Part shown: piece by piece, positions 53,633 through 63,527 of the stretch
How positions within the stretch are numbered: the stretch's first letter is position 1
How the letters are laid out: every line of letters begins with the position of its first letter
NCBI GenBank assembly: GCA_020637775.1
Contig: JACKJV010000002.1
Span: forward strand, 310,001 to 374,000
Length of the DNA: 64,000 bases
Direction: 5' to 3'
Source: Brucellaceae bacterium
GTDB lineage: Bacteria; Pseudomonadota; Alphaproteobacteria; Rhizobiales; Rhizobiaceae
Notes under the pieces: model-generated
Databases searched by the model: none
What the model was told of the DNA's origin: nothing
What the model saw: only the letters and a program-made list of their open reading frames with translations
Translations under genes and position numbers: made by a program

Positions 53633-54298
53633 ATGCGGATACTGGTTGTCGAGGATGACAAGGACCTCAACCGTCAGCTTTGCGAAGCCCTGGCTGAAGC
53701 CGGCTATGTGACCGATTGTGCATTTGACGGCGAGGAAGGGCATTTTCTTGGCGATAACGAACCCTACGACGCCGTCGTACTCGACCTTGGCCTGCCGCAA
53801 ATGGACGGCCTTTCCGTGCTGGAGCGCTGGCGCCGCGAAGGCCGCACCATGCCGGTGCTCATCCTGACCGCCCGCGATCGCTGGAGCGACAAGGTCGCCG
53901 GCATTGATGCCGGCGCGGACGATTATGTCGCCAAGCCGTTCCATATCGAGGAAGTCCTGGCCCGCTTGCGCGCGCTGATCCGCCGGGCCGCGGGTCATGC
54001 CTCGTCAGAGATCACGTGCGGGCCCCTGCGCCTGGACACCCGCAATTCCAAGGCGGACGTGAACGGACAGCCGCTGAAGCTGACGTCGCATGAATTCCGC
54101 CTGTTGTCCTATCTCATGCATCATCCGGACAAGGTGGTTTCGCGAACCGAACTCGTGGAGCACCTTTACGATCAGGATTTCGATCGCGATTCGAACACGA
54201 TCGAGGTGTTTGTCGGCCGCCTGCGCAAGAAGATGGGCGTCGACCTGATCGAGACTGTCCGTGGCATGGGTTACCGCCTGCGCGCCGACGCCGGTTGA
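53633..54298 (+). CDS. feuP: OmpR-type response regulator FeuP
   Basis: 221 aa from the ATG at 53633. The receiver domain begins MRILVVEDDKDLNRQ; the phosphorylated residue is Asp51 in VVLDLGLPQMDGL, with Lys in DYVAKPF. The C-terminal winged helix has LTSHEFRLLSYLMHHPDKVVSR and NTIEVFVGRLRKKMG. In S. meliloti FeuP-FeuQ controls cyclic glucan export (ndvA) and is needed for symbiosis; no glucan gene is in this window. The stop overlaps the feuQ start as TTGA. Confidence 0.93.
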   Translation: MRILVVEDDKDLNRQLCEALAEAGYVTDCAFDGEEGHFLGDNEPYDAVVLDLGLPQMDGLSVLERWRREGRTMPVLILTARDRWSDKVAGIDAGADDYVAKPFHIEEVLARLRALIRRAAGHASSEITCGPLRLDTRNSKADVNGQPLKLTSHEFRLLSYLMHHPDKVVSRTELVEHLYDQDFDRDSNTIEVFVGRLRKKMGVDLIETVRGMGYRLRADAG

Positions 54299-55692
54299 GC
54301 GGCGTTTCGGATCGCATGGGCTTTCTTCCCAAATCGCTGGCCCTGCGGGTCACGCTTCTGTCCACCGTCCTCGTCGTGGTTGCCTTGCTGGTCATCGCCA
54401 CGGTGATCGCCACGCTCTACAGCCGTGCCAGCGTCAGGAATTTCGACCAGTTGCTGTCCGCGCACCTGTTCAACCTGATCGGCTCGGTCGGCCTTGATTC
54501 CGAGTCCCGGCTGGATGGATCACCCGATTTCGGCGACATCCGCTATTCCCAGCCTCGATCGGGCTGGTACTGGTCCGTGGAGCCGGTCACCGGCGACATA
54601 GAGGCGCCGCTGTCCTCGCCCTCGATGACCGGACCAGTTGCGGCGCCGCCGCCCGCTCGCGTTCCCTTCGACAGCATGTTTCGCCGGACCTACGTGACCG
54701 ACGGCCTTGCCGGCGAGCGCGTCAGGGTGTTCGAAAGCGAGTTCGAACTGGGCGGCACGGGAGCGGCTGCCCGCTTCCGCATCATGGGCAATGAATCAGA
54801 ATTGCGCGCGGACATTGCCGCCTTCCGGCGTCAGATCTGGACCTATTTCGCCATTCTCGGCCTGGCGCTCGTGGCAATCAATGCCATGGCGATGCGTTAT
54901 GGCCTGCGCCCGCTCGACCGGGTCCGGATGGCGCTGGGCGACATTCGCGAGGGCAGGGCGCACCTTCTGGCGGGTCCATTCCCCCACGAGATCGAACCGC
55001 TGGCCGAGGAGATGAACGCCCTCATCGAGAACAATCGGCGCATTGTCGAGCGCTCCCGCACGCAGGTCGGCAATCTCGCCCATTCGCTGAAGACGCCCCT
55101 TGCCGTGATCGTCAACGAAGGAAATGCCCTTGGCGGCGACAGGGGGCGGATCATCGGGCAGCAGGCCGAAGCGATGCGTTCCCAGGTGGAGCACTATCTT
55201 CAGCGCGCCCGCATCGCTGCCCAGCGGGAAAGCGTGATCTACCGTGCCGATGCGGCCGCCGTTCTTGAGCGCCTGGCGCGTGTGGTCGCCAAGCTGAACC
55301 CGGACAAGGACATCGCGACCGATCTTCCCGACCGGCCTGTCATCTTCGCCGGGGAGGAGCAGGATCTCGAAGAAATTGTCGGCAACCTTCTGGAAAACGC
55401 CGTGAAATGGTCGCGCCATGCCGTCACGCTTGCTCTTGCGGAAGATGGCGAAGGCCGGCTCGTCGTGCGCGTGGCCGATGATGGTCCGGGCATTCCCGCC
55501 GAAAGAGCCGCCGAGGCCCTGAAACGGGGCAGGCGGCTTGACGAACAGGTGCCGGGCAGCGGCCTCGGCCTTTCCATCGTTTCCGAGCTGGTCAGCGAAT
55601 ATGGCGGACGCCTCTCGCTGGGAAGGGCCGCATTGGGCGGATTGGAAGCAAAGGTGGAACTGCCTGTGGCGAAAGCATGGCGTATGTCCTAA
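54295..55692 (+). CDS. feuQ: Sensor histidine kinase FeuQ
   Basis: 465 aa from the TTG at 54295 in the TTGA overlap; an ATG at 54316 is equally possible. Two membrane helices (about residues 15-42 and 183-203) frame a periplasmic domain of about 140 residues, the likely FeuN target. A HAMP-like linker leads to the H-box NLAHSLKTPLAVIVNEG with His263. N-box (EEIVGNLLENAVKWS), G1 (VADDGPGI) and G2 (GSGLGLSIV) are intact. The stop codon lies inside a palindrome. Confidence 0.92.
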   Translation: MSGVSDRMGFLPKSLALRVTLLSTVLVVVALLVIATVIATLYSRASVRNFDQLLSAHLFNLIGSVGLDSESRLDGSPDFGDIRYSQPRSGWYWSVEPVTGDIEAPLSSPSMTGPVAAPPPARVPFDSMFRRTYVTDGLAGERVRVFESEFELGGTGAAARFRIMGNESELRADIAAFRRQIWTYFAILGLALVAINAMAMRYGLRPLDRVRMALGDIREGRAHLLAGPFPHEIEPLAEEMNALIENNRRIVERSRTQVGNLAHSLKTPLAVIVNEGNALGGDRGRIIGQQAEAMRSQVEHYLQRARIAAQRESVIYRADAAAVLERLARVVAKLNPDKDIATDLPDRPVIFAGEEQDLEEIVGNLLENAVKWSRHAVTLALAEDGEGRLVVRVADDGPGIPAERAAEALKRGRRLDEQVPGSGLGLSIVSELVSEYGGRLSLGRAALGGLEAKVELPVAKAWRMS

Positions 55693-55702
55693 TTCGGACA
55701 TA
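55683..55702. promoter_or_regulatory. Palindrome over the feuQ stop codon
   Basis: TATGTCC (55683-55689) and GGACATA (55696-55702) are perfect inverted arms around TAATTC, about 50 bases before the lipoprotein gene. It may be an operator or a weak terminator hairpin. Confidence 0.45.
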
Positions 55703-55751
55703 AGCTGCGGTTATCGGGCAATGTCGCTGCCAAGATTCGAGGGATGAAATC

Positions 55752-56183
55752 ATGCAGATGATCCGGCTTCTGGCTTTGGCCCCTGTTCTGCTGGCCGCCG
55801 GCTGCGCGACCGGTTCGGTCACGCGGACAGCCTTTGCGCCGGCCCAAGCCCTTCCGCGTGGCGCAGCCGCGGTGGAGCGAAACCTGCTGGCTCCGCTGGG
55901 CGGCGGTCTCGTGGCGCAAGGCAATTTGCTTGAGGCGGGATCGAGCGACCAGCGCCGTGCGCTGGAGGCGGAATATCGCGCGCTCGAATATGCGCGCGGT
56001 GGGGAAAGCGTGGCCTGGAAGGGCTATGGCGTGTCGGGCACGGTGACACCGGCCCAACCCTATCAGGTCGGGTCGCAGAATTGCCGCCAGTATACCCATG
56101 TCCTCGACCGCAAGGGCGAAGTGTCCGAATTTCGCGGTGCTGCCTGCCGCAATCCCGATGGAAGCTGGACCCTTTTGAACTGA
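55752..56183 (+). CDS. Surface antigen-like lipoprotein
   Basis: 143 aa with a lipoprotein signal peptide whose lipobox is LAAGC. The mature part has ALPRGAAAVERNLLAP and the C-terminal block GVSGTVTPAQPYQVGSQNCRQYTH, then CRNPDGSWTLL. This resembles the RT0821/Lpp0805 (17-kDa antigen) surface family. It is probably in the outer membrane; the function is unknown. It sits between feuQ and ccmI, about 75 bases from the latter. Confidence 0.8.
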   Translation: MQMIRLLALAPVLLAAGCATGSVTRTAFAPAQALPRGAAAVERNLLAPLGGGLVAQGNLLEAGSSDQRRALEAEYRALEYARGGESVAWKGYGVSGTVTPAQPYQVGSQNCRQYTHVLDRKGEVSEFRGAACRNPDGSWTLLN

Positions 56184-56257
56184 TGGCGCCCCTGTGGCGA
56201 AATGTGCCACCGATAATCAACTTTGCACTGGTTGGCAGCGGCCTTGGCAATGGCTAA

Positions 56258-57433
56258 ATGAACGTCATGACGATCTGGATTGTTGCCATTTTCCTGACCC
56301 TTGCCGCAGCCATGGCGCTCCTGCGCCCGATGCTGCGTGCGCCTGCAGCCGCCGACAATGCCGCGGCCTATGACCGCGAGGTCTACAAGGACCAGCTCAA
56401 GGAACTGGAGCGCGACGAGGCGCGCGGCCTGATCTCGGGCCGTGAAGCAGAAGAGGCGCGCGCGGAGATCGCACGCCGGCTCCTGAAGGCGGATGCCGAG
56501 GCAAAGGCCGCACACACGGTTTCTGTCGCCCGAATGTCCCGGGTTGTGGCCGGCTTGGCGATCCTCTCGATTCCGGTTGTCAGTTGGGGACTCTATTCTG
56601 CACTCGGCTCGCCCTCCTTGCCTGATCAGCCGCTCGCCATGCGGATGCAGCAGAACCCGGCCAACGCCTCGGTTGCCGAACTGGTGGCCCGTGCCGAAGA
56701 TCATTTGCGGCGCAATCCCGACGATGCGACCGGCTGGGAAGTCCTGGGTCCGATCTACATGCGCCTTGGCCGGTTTGACGATTCGGCCAATGCCTGGCGC
56801 AATCTCATCCGGATCAGGGGCGAGAACGCCCAACGCCTCAATGGCCTTGGCGAGGCGCTCGGTGCCGGAGCGCAGGGCATCGTCGATGGCGCGTCGCTTG
56901 AAGCGTTCCGCAGGGCGCTCGCGCTGGAGCCTCGAAACGAGAAGGCGCGTTTCTTCGTTGCCGTCGGCGCTGCCCAGGCCGGACGCCTGGAGGAAGCGCG
57001 CGCGGCCTGGCGGGAATTGAGCGAGACGGCCGCGGATGGTTCGCCCTGGCGCGCGGCTTCGGTCAATGCCATCCGCGAATCCGGCGCAGAGGCTCCCGCC
57101 TTGCCGGAGACGGCGCAATCGGGCGCCCCTGCGCCTGAACGCGGACCGACTGCCGAGGATGTGGCTGCCGCCCAGCAGATGAGCGCACAGGACCGCATGG
57201 CGATGATCGAGGGAATGATCTCCCAACTCGACGAGCGCCTGAAGGAAAACCCGGACGATGCCGCAGGCTGGCAGCGCCTTATTCGCGCCTATGCCGTGAT
57301 GGGGCGCAAGGATGATGCCGCGGCGGCCTTGAGCCGGGCGCTGGCAGCATTCGAGGACAAGCCGGAGCAGGCCGGCGAACTGGCGGCCTTTGCGGCTTCG
57401 CTGGGCATTCAGGCACCGGTCAGTACGCAATGA
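56258..57433 (+). CDS. ccmI: Cytochrome c maturation protein CcmI (CycH)
   Basis: 391 aa. Two membrane helices (about residues 5-25 and 95-115) flank a coiled-coil loop ([24 protein letters not shown]). TPR repeats follow ([31 protein letters not shown], and a second set near the C-terminus). CcmI holds apocytochrome c and delivers it to the haem ligase. It is first of ccmI-E-F-H. Confidence 0.95.
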   Translation: MNVMTIWIVAIFLTLAAAMALLRPMLRAPAAADNAAAYDREVYKDQLKELERDEARGLISGREAEEARAEIARRLLKADAEAKAAHTVSVARMSRVVAGLAILSIPVVSWGLYSALGSPSLPDQPLAMRMQQNPANASVAELVARAEDHLRRNPDDATGWEVLGPIYMRLGRFDDSANAWRNLIRIRGENAQRLNGLGEALGAGAQGIVDGASLEAFRRALALEPRNEKARFFVAVGAAQAGRLEEARAAWRELSETAADGSPWRAASVNAIRESGAEAPALPETAQSGAPAPERGPTAEDVAAAQQMSAQDRMAMIEGMISQLDERLKENPDDAAGWQRLIRAYAVMGRKDDAAAALSRALAAFEDKPEQAGELAAFAASLGIQAPVSTQ

Positions 57434-57443
57434 GGTAACGACG

Positions 57444-57899
57444 ATGGCAATGACCAGGAAACAGAAACGGCTTTCCGTCATTTTGGGCGGGCTGGCATTT
57501 CTCGGGCTTGCAGCCGGCCTTGTGCTGGTGGCGTTGAACCAGAAGATCGTTTTCTTCGTCACGCCGTCCGATCTGACTTCCATCGAGGCTCAGGCAGGGC
57601 AGCGCATGCGTCTTGGCGGTCTCGTGAAAGAGGGAACGGTTGTGCGCGGGGAGGGCACGCGGGTAAGCTTCGCGGTAACCGATACGCTCAAGGATGTGTC
57701 GGTTACCTATGACGGCATCCTTCCCGACCTTTTCCGTGAGGGTCAGGGTGTGGTGACAGAGGGCCTGTTCAATGGCGACGGGCAGTTCGTCGCCGACACG
57801 GTGCTGGCCAAGCATGACGAGAACTACATGCCCAAGGAAGTTGTCGACAGCATGAAGGAAAAGGGCGTCTGGCAGCAAACCGGGGAAGGCGAGCAATGA
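57444..57899 (+). CDS. ccmE: Haem chaperone CcmE (CycJ)
   Basis: 151 aa from the ATG at 57444. An N-terminal anchor helix (about residues 9-30) is followed by an OB-fold domain; His124 in [10 protein letters not shown] is the residue that binds haem covalently. It passes haem from the CcmABCD exporter to CcmF-CcmH in the periplasm. It lies 10 bases after ccmI and 25 before ccmF. Confidence 0.96.
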   Translation: MAMTRKQKRLSVILGGLAFLGLAAGLVLVALNQKIVFFVTPSDLTSIEAQAGQRMRLGGLVKEGTVVRGEGTRVSFAVTDTLKDVSVTYDGILPDLFREGQGVVTEGLFNGDGQFVADTVLAKHDENYMPKEVVDSMKEKGVWQQTGEGEQ

Positions 57900-57924
57900 T
57901 GCTGGCGGTTGGGGAGGCTTGAGC

Positions 57925-59919
57925 ATGGTGGAGATCGGACATTTTGCGCTGGTGCTTGCACTGGCTGTTTCACTGGTCCAGTCGGTGATCCCGGTCTATG
58001 GCGCGCGCACCGGTGACGAGCGGCTGATGGGAATGGCGGCGCCGGCCTCTTTGACTGTGCTGGCACTGATTGCCATCTCCTTTGCCGCGCTCGTCCAGGC
58101 CTATGTCACATCCGATTTCTCCGTCCTCAACGTGGTCGAGAACTCCCATTCCGCCAAGCCACTGATTTACAAGGTGTCCGGCACCTGGGGCAATCATGAG
58201 GGCTCGATGCTGCTCTGGGTCCTCATCCTCTCGATATTCGGCGGCCTTGTGGCGCTGTTTGGCGGCAACCTGCCATCGAGGCTGAAGGCGCTTGTCATCG
58301 CGGTTCAGGGATGGATCGGAACCGCGTTTCTGCTGTTCATCCTCTTCACGTCCAATCCCTTCGCGCGTGTGGCGAATCCGCCCGTCCAGGGACAGGATCT
58401 CAACCCGATCCTCCAGGACATCGGGCTCGCGATCCATCCGCCGCTTCTCTATCTCGGCTATGTCGGGTTTTCGATCAGCTTTGCCTTTGCCGTGGCGGCC
58501 CTCATAGATGGCCGCGTCGATGCGGCATGGGCGCGCTGGGTTCGCCCCTGGACGCTCGCCGCCTGGATATTCCTCACCGCAGGCATCGCGATGGGCTCCT
58601 ATTGGGCCTATTACGAACTGGGCTGGGGCGGATACTGGTTCTGGGATCCGGTGGAAAACGCGTCGTTCATGCCCTGGCTCGCCGGCACTGCGCTGCTCCA
58701 TTCCGCGATCGTCATGGAAAAGCGTTCCGCGCTCAAGATATGGACGATACTGCTCTCCATCATCACCTTTTCGCTGTCGCTTCTGGGCACTTTCCTGGTG
58801 CGCTCGGGCGTTCTCACCTCGGTTCATGCCTTCGCCACCGATCCGTCGCGCGGCGTCTTCATCCTGATGATCCTGATGGTCTTCATCGGCGGATCGCTGG
58901 CCCTGTTTGCATGGCGAGCCGGTTCCCTGAATGCCGGCGGACTGTTCCAGCCGGTCTCGCGTGAAGGCGCCCTGGTCCTCAACAACCTGTTCCTGACCAC
59001 GGCCACGGCGACCGTGCTTATCGGCACGCTCTATCCGCTTTTGCTGGAATCGGTCACCGGCGAAAAGATTTCGGTCGGCGCGCCATTCTTCAACCTCACT
59101 TTCGGGCCGCTGATGATCCCCTTGCTCATCGCCGTTCCATTCGGCCCGTTGCTGGCCTGGAAGCGTGGCGATCTCTGGGCGGCAACGCAACGCCTTTTCG
59201 TGGCGTTCGCCCTGGCCTTGGCGGGCGTGGCCTTCGTCCTGTTGTTCGTTGATCGCAACGCCCTTTTCGCGGCCCTTGGCACGGGTCTCGCCGTTTGGCT
59301 TTTTGCCGGCAGCCTGACCGATCTCGCCCTGAAAGCCGGTGTCGGCAAGGCGGCGTTTCCCGTCATGCTGCGCCGCTTGCGCGGCCTTCCGGGCTCGGCC
59401 TTCGGCACCGCGTTTGGCCATTTCGGTCTTGGCGTGACGCTTCTGGGAATAGTCGGGGTCAGCGCATTCCAGACCGAAAACATCCTGACGATGGAAAAGG
59501 GCGATACCCTGCCTGTGGCCGGATATACGCTTCGTTTCGACGAGATGGCGGCCATACAGGGCCCGAACTTCCAGGCTGACGAAGCGCGTTTCTCGCTGCT
59601 CGACGGCAAGGGAGCGAAAATGGCCGATATCGCCTCCGCAAAGCGGGTCTACACGGCCAGCCGCATGCCGACGACCGAGGCGGGCATACATACCTTCATC
59701 TTCTCGCAATTGTATGTCTCCCTTGGCGATCCCGCATCCAATGGCGGCATGGTGGTGCGCGTCTGGTACAAGCCTCTGGTGACCCTGATCTGGCTTGGTG
59801 GCCTGGTCATGATGGCCGGTGGTGTCCTTTCGCTGGCGGATCGCAGGCTGCGCGTCGGTGCGCCCTCCCGGTCCGGCCGCAAGGCTGCGCCGCAGGCTGC
59901 CGCAGAGGCGAAGGCATGA
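57925..59919 (+). CDS. ccmF: Haem lyase subunit CcmF (CycK)
   Basis: 664 aa from the ATG at 57925, with GGGGAGG seven bases upstream (a TTG at 57919 is an alternative). About 15 helices carry the tryptophan-rich WWD domain, [17 protein letters not shown]. Conserved histidines, for example in [14 protein letters not shown], ligate haem. It attaches haem to CXXCH motifs of apocytochromes c. It overlaps ccmH by four bases. Confidence 0.97.
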   Translation: MVEIGHFALVLALAVSLVQSVIPVYGARTGDERLMGMAAPASLTVLALIAISFAALVQAYVTSDFSVLNVVENSHSAKPLIYKVSGTWGNHEGSMLLWVLILSIFGGLVALFGGNLPSRLKALVIAVQGWIGTAFLLFILFTSNPFARVANPPVQGQDLNPILQDIGLAIHPPLLYLGYVGFSISFAFAVAALIDGRVDAAWARWVRPWTLAAWIFLTAGIAMGSYWAYYELGWGGYWFWDPVENASFMPWLAGTALLHSAIVMEKRSALKIWTILLSIITFSLSLLGTFLVRSGVLTSVHAFATDPSRGVFILMILMVFIGGSLALFAWRAGSLNAGGLFQPVSREGALVLNNLFLTTATATVLIGTLYPLLLESVTGEKISVGAPFFNLTFGPLMIPLLIAVPFGPLLAWKRGDLWAATQRLFVAFALALAGVAFVLLFVDRNALFAALGTGLAVWLFAGSLTDLALKAGVGKAAFPVMLRRLRGLPGSAFGTAFGHFGLGVTLLGIVGVSAFQTENILTMEKGDTLPVAGYTLRFDEMAAIQGPNFQADEARFSLLDGKGAKMADIASAKRVYTASRMPTTEAGIHTFIFSQLYVSLGDPASNGGMVVRVWYKPLVTLIWLGGLVMMAGGVLSLADRRLRVGAPSRSGRKAAPQAAAEAKA

Positions 59920-60392
59920 GTCCCTCCCGCCGTTTTCTGGCAGGTTTCGCGGCATGCCTGTTCGTGGCTCTTCAGTCACTTCCCGCGCTGGCCGTCCGGC
60001 CCGACGAGATGCTGGCCGATCCGAAACAGGAGGAACGGGCCCGCGAAATCTCGGCCGGGCTGCGTTGCCTTGTTTGTCAGAACCAGTCGATCGATGACAG
60101 CGATGCCGATCTGGCGCGCGACCTGCGTGTGCTTGTGCGGGAGCGGATCAGCGAAGGCGACTCGAATGAGGAAGTGATCGATTTCGTGGTCTCGCGCTAT
60201 GGCGATTTCGTGCTTCTCAAGCCGCGTTTCTCGGCGCAGACACTGCTGCTTTGGGGCACGCCCTTGCTCGTTCTGCTGTTTGGCGGTTTCCTTGTCGCCA
60301 TGAATGTGAAGAACCGCCGCCGCGCCGCGCCTGCCGGCCTCAGCGTGGCGGAAGACGCGGAACTGAAGAAAATCCTGTCCGAAGGTGATTGA
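59916..60392 (+). CDS. ccmH: Cytochrome c maturation thiol protein CcmH (CycL)
   Basis: 158 aa. A signal helix (residues 7-26) is followed by the CXXC motif in [15 protein letters not shown], and a C-terminal membrane helix ([20 protein letters not shown]). It reduces apocytochrome cysteines before haem attachment. The ATG overlaps the ccmF stop. The stop codon lies in a duplicated 10-bp TGATGCCATG. Confidence 0.96.
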   Translation: MSPSRRFLAGFAACLFVALQSLPALAVRPDEMLADPKQEERAREISAGLRCLVCQNQSIDDSDADLARDLRVLVRERISEGDSNEEVIDFVVSRYGDFVLLKPRFSAQTLLLWGTPLLVLLFGGFLVAMNVKNRRRAAPAGLSVAEDAELKKILSEGD

Positions 60393-60451
60393 TGCCATGT
60401 GATGCCATGTGCATGCATTGATCCGTGACGGGCACTCGGGGGGAGCAGACC

Positions 60452-61687
60452 ATGGTTTCCACATGGAGACGTATCGAGTTCAGCGGCCATTCGGGGGGCA
60501 AACTGGCTGCCCGGATGGACATGCCGGATGGCCCGGTGCGCGCCTATGCGCTTTTTGCCCATTGCTTCACCTGCTCCAAGGACATTCTCGCCGCCCGGCG
60601 CATCGCTGCCGACCTGGCGCGCGAAGGCATCGCCGTGCTGCGTTTCGATTTCACGGGCCTGGGATCTTCGGAGGGCGAATTCGGCAACACCAGCTTCTCC
60701 TCCAACTGCGCCGATCTGATCGCGGCCGCCGACTGGCTGCGCGACAACCACGCCGCCCCTGCGATTCTCATCGGCCATTCGCTGGGCGGCGCGGCAGTGC
60801 TGGCGGTTGCCGGCCGGATTGAGGAGGTCCGGGCCGTGGTCACCATCGGCGCACCCGCCGACGCCGATCACGTTCTGCAGAACTTCCACGCCTCGCTGGA
60901 TGCTATCCGCGCGAACGGATCGGCCGAGGTCGTGCTGGCGGGCCGCCGCTTCACGATCTCCCGCGAGTTCGTGGAAAATGTGGAAGCGGCCAATGTCCGC
61001 GACGCCGTCGGTCACATGCGCAAGCCGCTGCTGATCCTCCATTCGCCCCTCGACGAGACGGTCGGCATCGACAACGCCGCCGCGATCTTCCAGGCTGCGC
61101 GCCATCCCAAGAGCTTCATCTCCCTCGACCATGCCGATCACCTGCTGACAAAGCCGCGCGACGCGCAATTTGCCGCCTCGGTCATTGCCGGATGGGTTTC
61201 GCGCTACCTGCCGGAGGATCGTGCCCAGGGCGAGAGCGTGCGTGAACATGTGCGTGTCTCCGAGACCGGGCAGGGGACCTTCCAGAACTCTGTTCTGGCC
61301 GGCCGGCACCGTCTCTTCGCCGATGAACCCGAAAGCGTTGGCGGTCTGGATACCGGGCCATCGCCCTACGACTTCCTGTCGGCCGCACTTGGCGCCTGCA
61401 CCTCCATGACCCTGCGCATGTATGCCGACCGCAAGAAGCTGGCGCTCGGCCGCGTGACCGTCGATGTCAGTCATGCGAAGGTTCACATGGCCGATTGCGC
61501 GGAATGCAGTGACGAGGAGAAGGCGAAGGGCGGCCGGATAGACCGGTTTGAGCGCGTCATAACGGTCGAGGGCGGCGTGCCGGAAGCCCTTCGTGACAAG
61601 ATCGTCGAGATCGCGGGCAAGTGCCCTGTTCATCGCACACTGGAGCATGGATCGAAGGTCGCCACCCGCGTGAATGGCGACGGGTGA
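60452..61687 (+). CDS. Bifunctional alpha/beta hydrolase-OsmC family protein
   Basis: 411 aa from the ATG at 60452 (GGGGGGAG upstream). Residues 1-255 form an alpha/beta hydrolase with nucleophile Ser110 in IGHSLGGAAVL and His in DHADHLLT. Residues about 265-411 are an OsmC-like domain with Cys316 in LGACTSMTLRMYADRK and Cys391 in GKCPVHRTLEHG, the peroxidase pair. OsmC proteins reduce organic hydroperoxides. The fusion may hydrolyse a lipid-type substrate and reduce its peroxide. Confidence 0.93.
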   Translation: MVSTWRRIEFSGHSGGKLAARMDMPDGPVRAYALFAHCFTCSKDILAARRIAADLAREGIAVLRFDFTGLGSSEGEFGNTSFSSNCADLIAAADWLRDNHAAPAILIGHSLGGAAVLAVAGRIEEVRAVVTIGAPADADHVLQNFHASLDAIRANGSAEVVLAGRRFTISREFVENVEAANVRDAVGHMRKPLLILHSPLDETVGIDNAAAIFQAARHPKSFISLDHADHLLTKPRDAQFAASVIAGWVSRYLPEDRAQGESVREHVRVSETGQGTFQNSVLAGRHRLFADEPESVGGLDTGPSPYDFLSAALGACTSMTLRMYADRKKLALGRVTVDVSHAKVHMADCAECSDEEKAKGGRIDRFERVITVEGGVPEALRDKIVEIAGKCPVHRTLEHGSKVATRVNGDG

Positions 61688-61700
61688 CGCTCTGCCGCGC

Positions 61701-61742
61701 ACATTACAAAAGTTTCATTCGCCGGAAAGAGCGAGGTAATGT
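61701..61742. promoter_or_regulatory. Spaced inverted repeat upstream of degP
   Basis: ACATTAC (61701-61707) and GTAATGT (61736-61742) form 7-bp inverted arms 28 bases apart in the degP upstream region, 66 bases before its start. A regulator site is possible, but the match is short and the spacing wide. Confidence 0.25.
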
Positions 61743-61808
61743 CGCGTGACCTAGATATCGCCTTGAAGGTGCCGGCAAGGCGCCGAACGAGGAAAGGATA
61801 TCTGACAC

Positions 61809-63341
61809 ATGACCTCAACCAATTCAAAGCTGCGCATCCGCTTCATGGCCGCTGCCGCCGCGACCGCCATCGCCGCGGGAACGGGCATGGCAACGCTTTC
61901 GCCGGTTGCCCATGCCGAGGCGGTGCGCGTCGAGACGGCCCAGGTCAATCCGGGCTTTGCCGACGTGGTCGAGAAGGTCTCGCCCGCCGTCGTTTCGGTG
62001 CGCGTCAAGAGCGACGTGCAGAACACCAGCAACAACAATGGTTTCTCCTTCTCCATTCCGGGCATGCCGGGCATGGAGGATCTGCCGGACGATCATCCGC
62101 TCAAGCGGTTCTTCCGGGAATTCCGTGGCGACGGCAATGATCGCAATTTCAATGACCGCCGCAGCAATCGCAACAGGCCGCACCGTCTGCGTCCCACGTC
62201 CCAGGGCTCCGGCTTCTTCATTTCCGAGGACGGGCTTCTGGTCACCAACAATCACGTCATCAAGGGTGGTTCTGCCTATTCCGTCGTCATGGATGATGGC
62301 ACTGAACTCGATGCCAAGCTGGTCGGCACCGATCCGCGCACCGATCTGGCCGTGCTGAAGGTCGAGGATGCCCGCAAATTCACCTATGTCGACTTTGCGG
62401 ATGACAGCAAGGTACGCGTGGGCGAATGGGTCGTGGCTGTCGGCAATCCGTTCGGCCTTGGCGGCTCGGTGACAGCCGGCATCGTCTCGGCGCGCGGACG
62501 CGACATTGGCGCCGGCCCCTATGACGATTTCATCCAGATCGACGCTGCCGTGAACCGCGGCAATTCCGGTGGCCCGGCCTTCAACCTCAAAGGTGAGGTG
62601 ATTGGCATCAACACCGCCATTTTCTCGCCGTCCGGCGGAAACGTGGGCATCGCCTTCGCCATCCCGGCCTCCATCGCCAAGGATGTCGTCTACGACCTGA
62701 TCGACGATGGCTCCATCGAGCGTGGCTGGCTGGGTGTCCAGATTCAGCCCGTCACCGATGATATCGCCGAATCGGTCGGGCTTGCCGATGCCAAGGGTGC
62801 GATCATCGCTGAACCGCAGCCGGGCAGCCCGGCGCTGGCCGCTGGCCTGAAGGCGGGCGACATCATCACCGCCGTCAATGAGGAAACGGTCGACAGCCCG
62901 CGCGATCTTGCCCGCAAGATCGCGGCGATCGATCCGGGTACGAATGTGAATGTCGCCGTCTGGCGCAATGGCGAGGCCGAATCGGTAACCGTGAAGCTGG
63001 GCGTCATGCCCAAGCCGGACCAGATGGCGGCCGGTGAGAACGGCCAGCAGACCGTTCCGGCCGAACCGGGGACGATGGATGAATTCGGCCTGACGATGAC
63101 GCCTGCCGATGACGGACGCGGCGTGGTCGTCACCGATGTTGAGCCCGGTTCTGACGCCGAGGATCGCGGCATCCAGGCCGGCGATGTCATCAGGTCGGTG
63201 AACTCGAACCCGGTTGGCAGCGTCTCGGACGTCGAGAAGGCGGTTGATGAAGCCGGAAAGGCTGGCCGCAAGGCTGTGCTCCTTCAGGTGGAACGCAACG
63301 GCCAGAATCGCTTCGTCGCGCTGCCCGTGCTGCGCGGCTGA
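61809..63341 (+). CDS. degP: Periplasmic serine endoprotease DegP/HtrA
   Basis: 510 aa with a signal peptide (about residues 1-37, ending VAHAEA). The trypsin-like domain has the triad His149 (NNHVIKGG), Asp179 (RTDLAVLK) and Ser253 (GNSGGPAFN). Two PDZ domains follow (about 275-370 and 410-505). It degrades misfolded periplasmic proteins under heat and oxidative stress. The order ccm, degP, response regulator matches the S. meliloti degP1 locus. Confidence 0.97.
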   Translation: MTSTNSKLRIRFMAAAAATAIAAGTGMATLSPVAHAEAVRVETAQVNPGFADVVEKVSPAVVSVRVKSDVQNTSNNNGFSFSIPGMPGMEDLPDDHPLKRFFREFRGDGNDRNFNDRRSNRNRPHRLRPTSQGSGFFISEDGLLVTNNHVIKGGSAYSVVMDDGTELDAKLVGTDPRTDLAVLKVEDARKFTYVDFADDSKVRVGEWVVAVGNPFGLGGSVTAGIVSARGRDIGAGPYDDFIQIDAAVNRGNSGGPAFNLKGEVIGINTAIFSPSGGNVGIAFAIPASIAKDVVYDLIDDGSIERGWLGVQIQPVTDDIAESVGLADAKGAIIAEPQPGSPALAAGLKAGDIITAVNEETVDSPRDLARKIAAIDPGTNVNVAVWRNGEAESVTVKLGVMPKPDQMAAGENGQQTVPAEPGTMDEFGLTMTPADDGRGVVVTDVEPGSDAEDRGIQAGDVIRSVNSNPVGSVSDVEKAVDEAGKAGRKAVLLQVERNGQNRFVALPVLRG

Positions 63342-63422
63342 ACGGCCAGGTACATGCCCCGCCTGTTCGGCCCGTCCGGAGGCGGGGCAGGATGCAGCCC
63401 GGTGTAGTGTTCAAGAGGCTGC

Positions 63423-63464
63423 GCGGCAGCGGGTTCCCATCGCCCGCTGCCGCATGCGTTTTTT
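63423..63464 (+). terminator. Terminator-like hairpin after degP
   Basis: A perfect 11-bp stem GCGGCAGCGGG / CCCGCTGCCGC with a 9-base loop, then five bases and a run of six T (63459-63464). It may end degP transcription or attenuate read-through into the regulator. Confidence 0.65.
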
Positions 63465-63527
63465 CGGGAGGCTTTCTTGGCGAATATGCAGTCCCAAATC
63501 GGTCGTGAATCCGTTAAGACCATTCCC

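Noticed and set aside
57970..59979. 669-codon open frame antisense to ccmF
   Set aside because: Highly charged, repetitive composition typical of antisense shadows of membrane proteins; ccmF is unmistakable.
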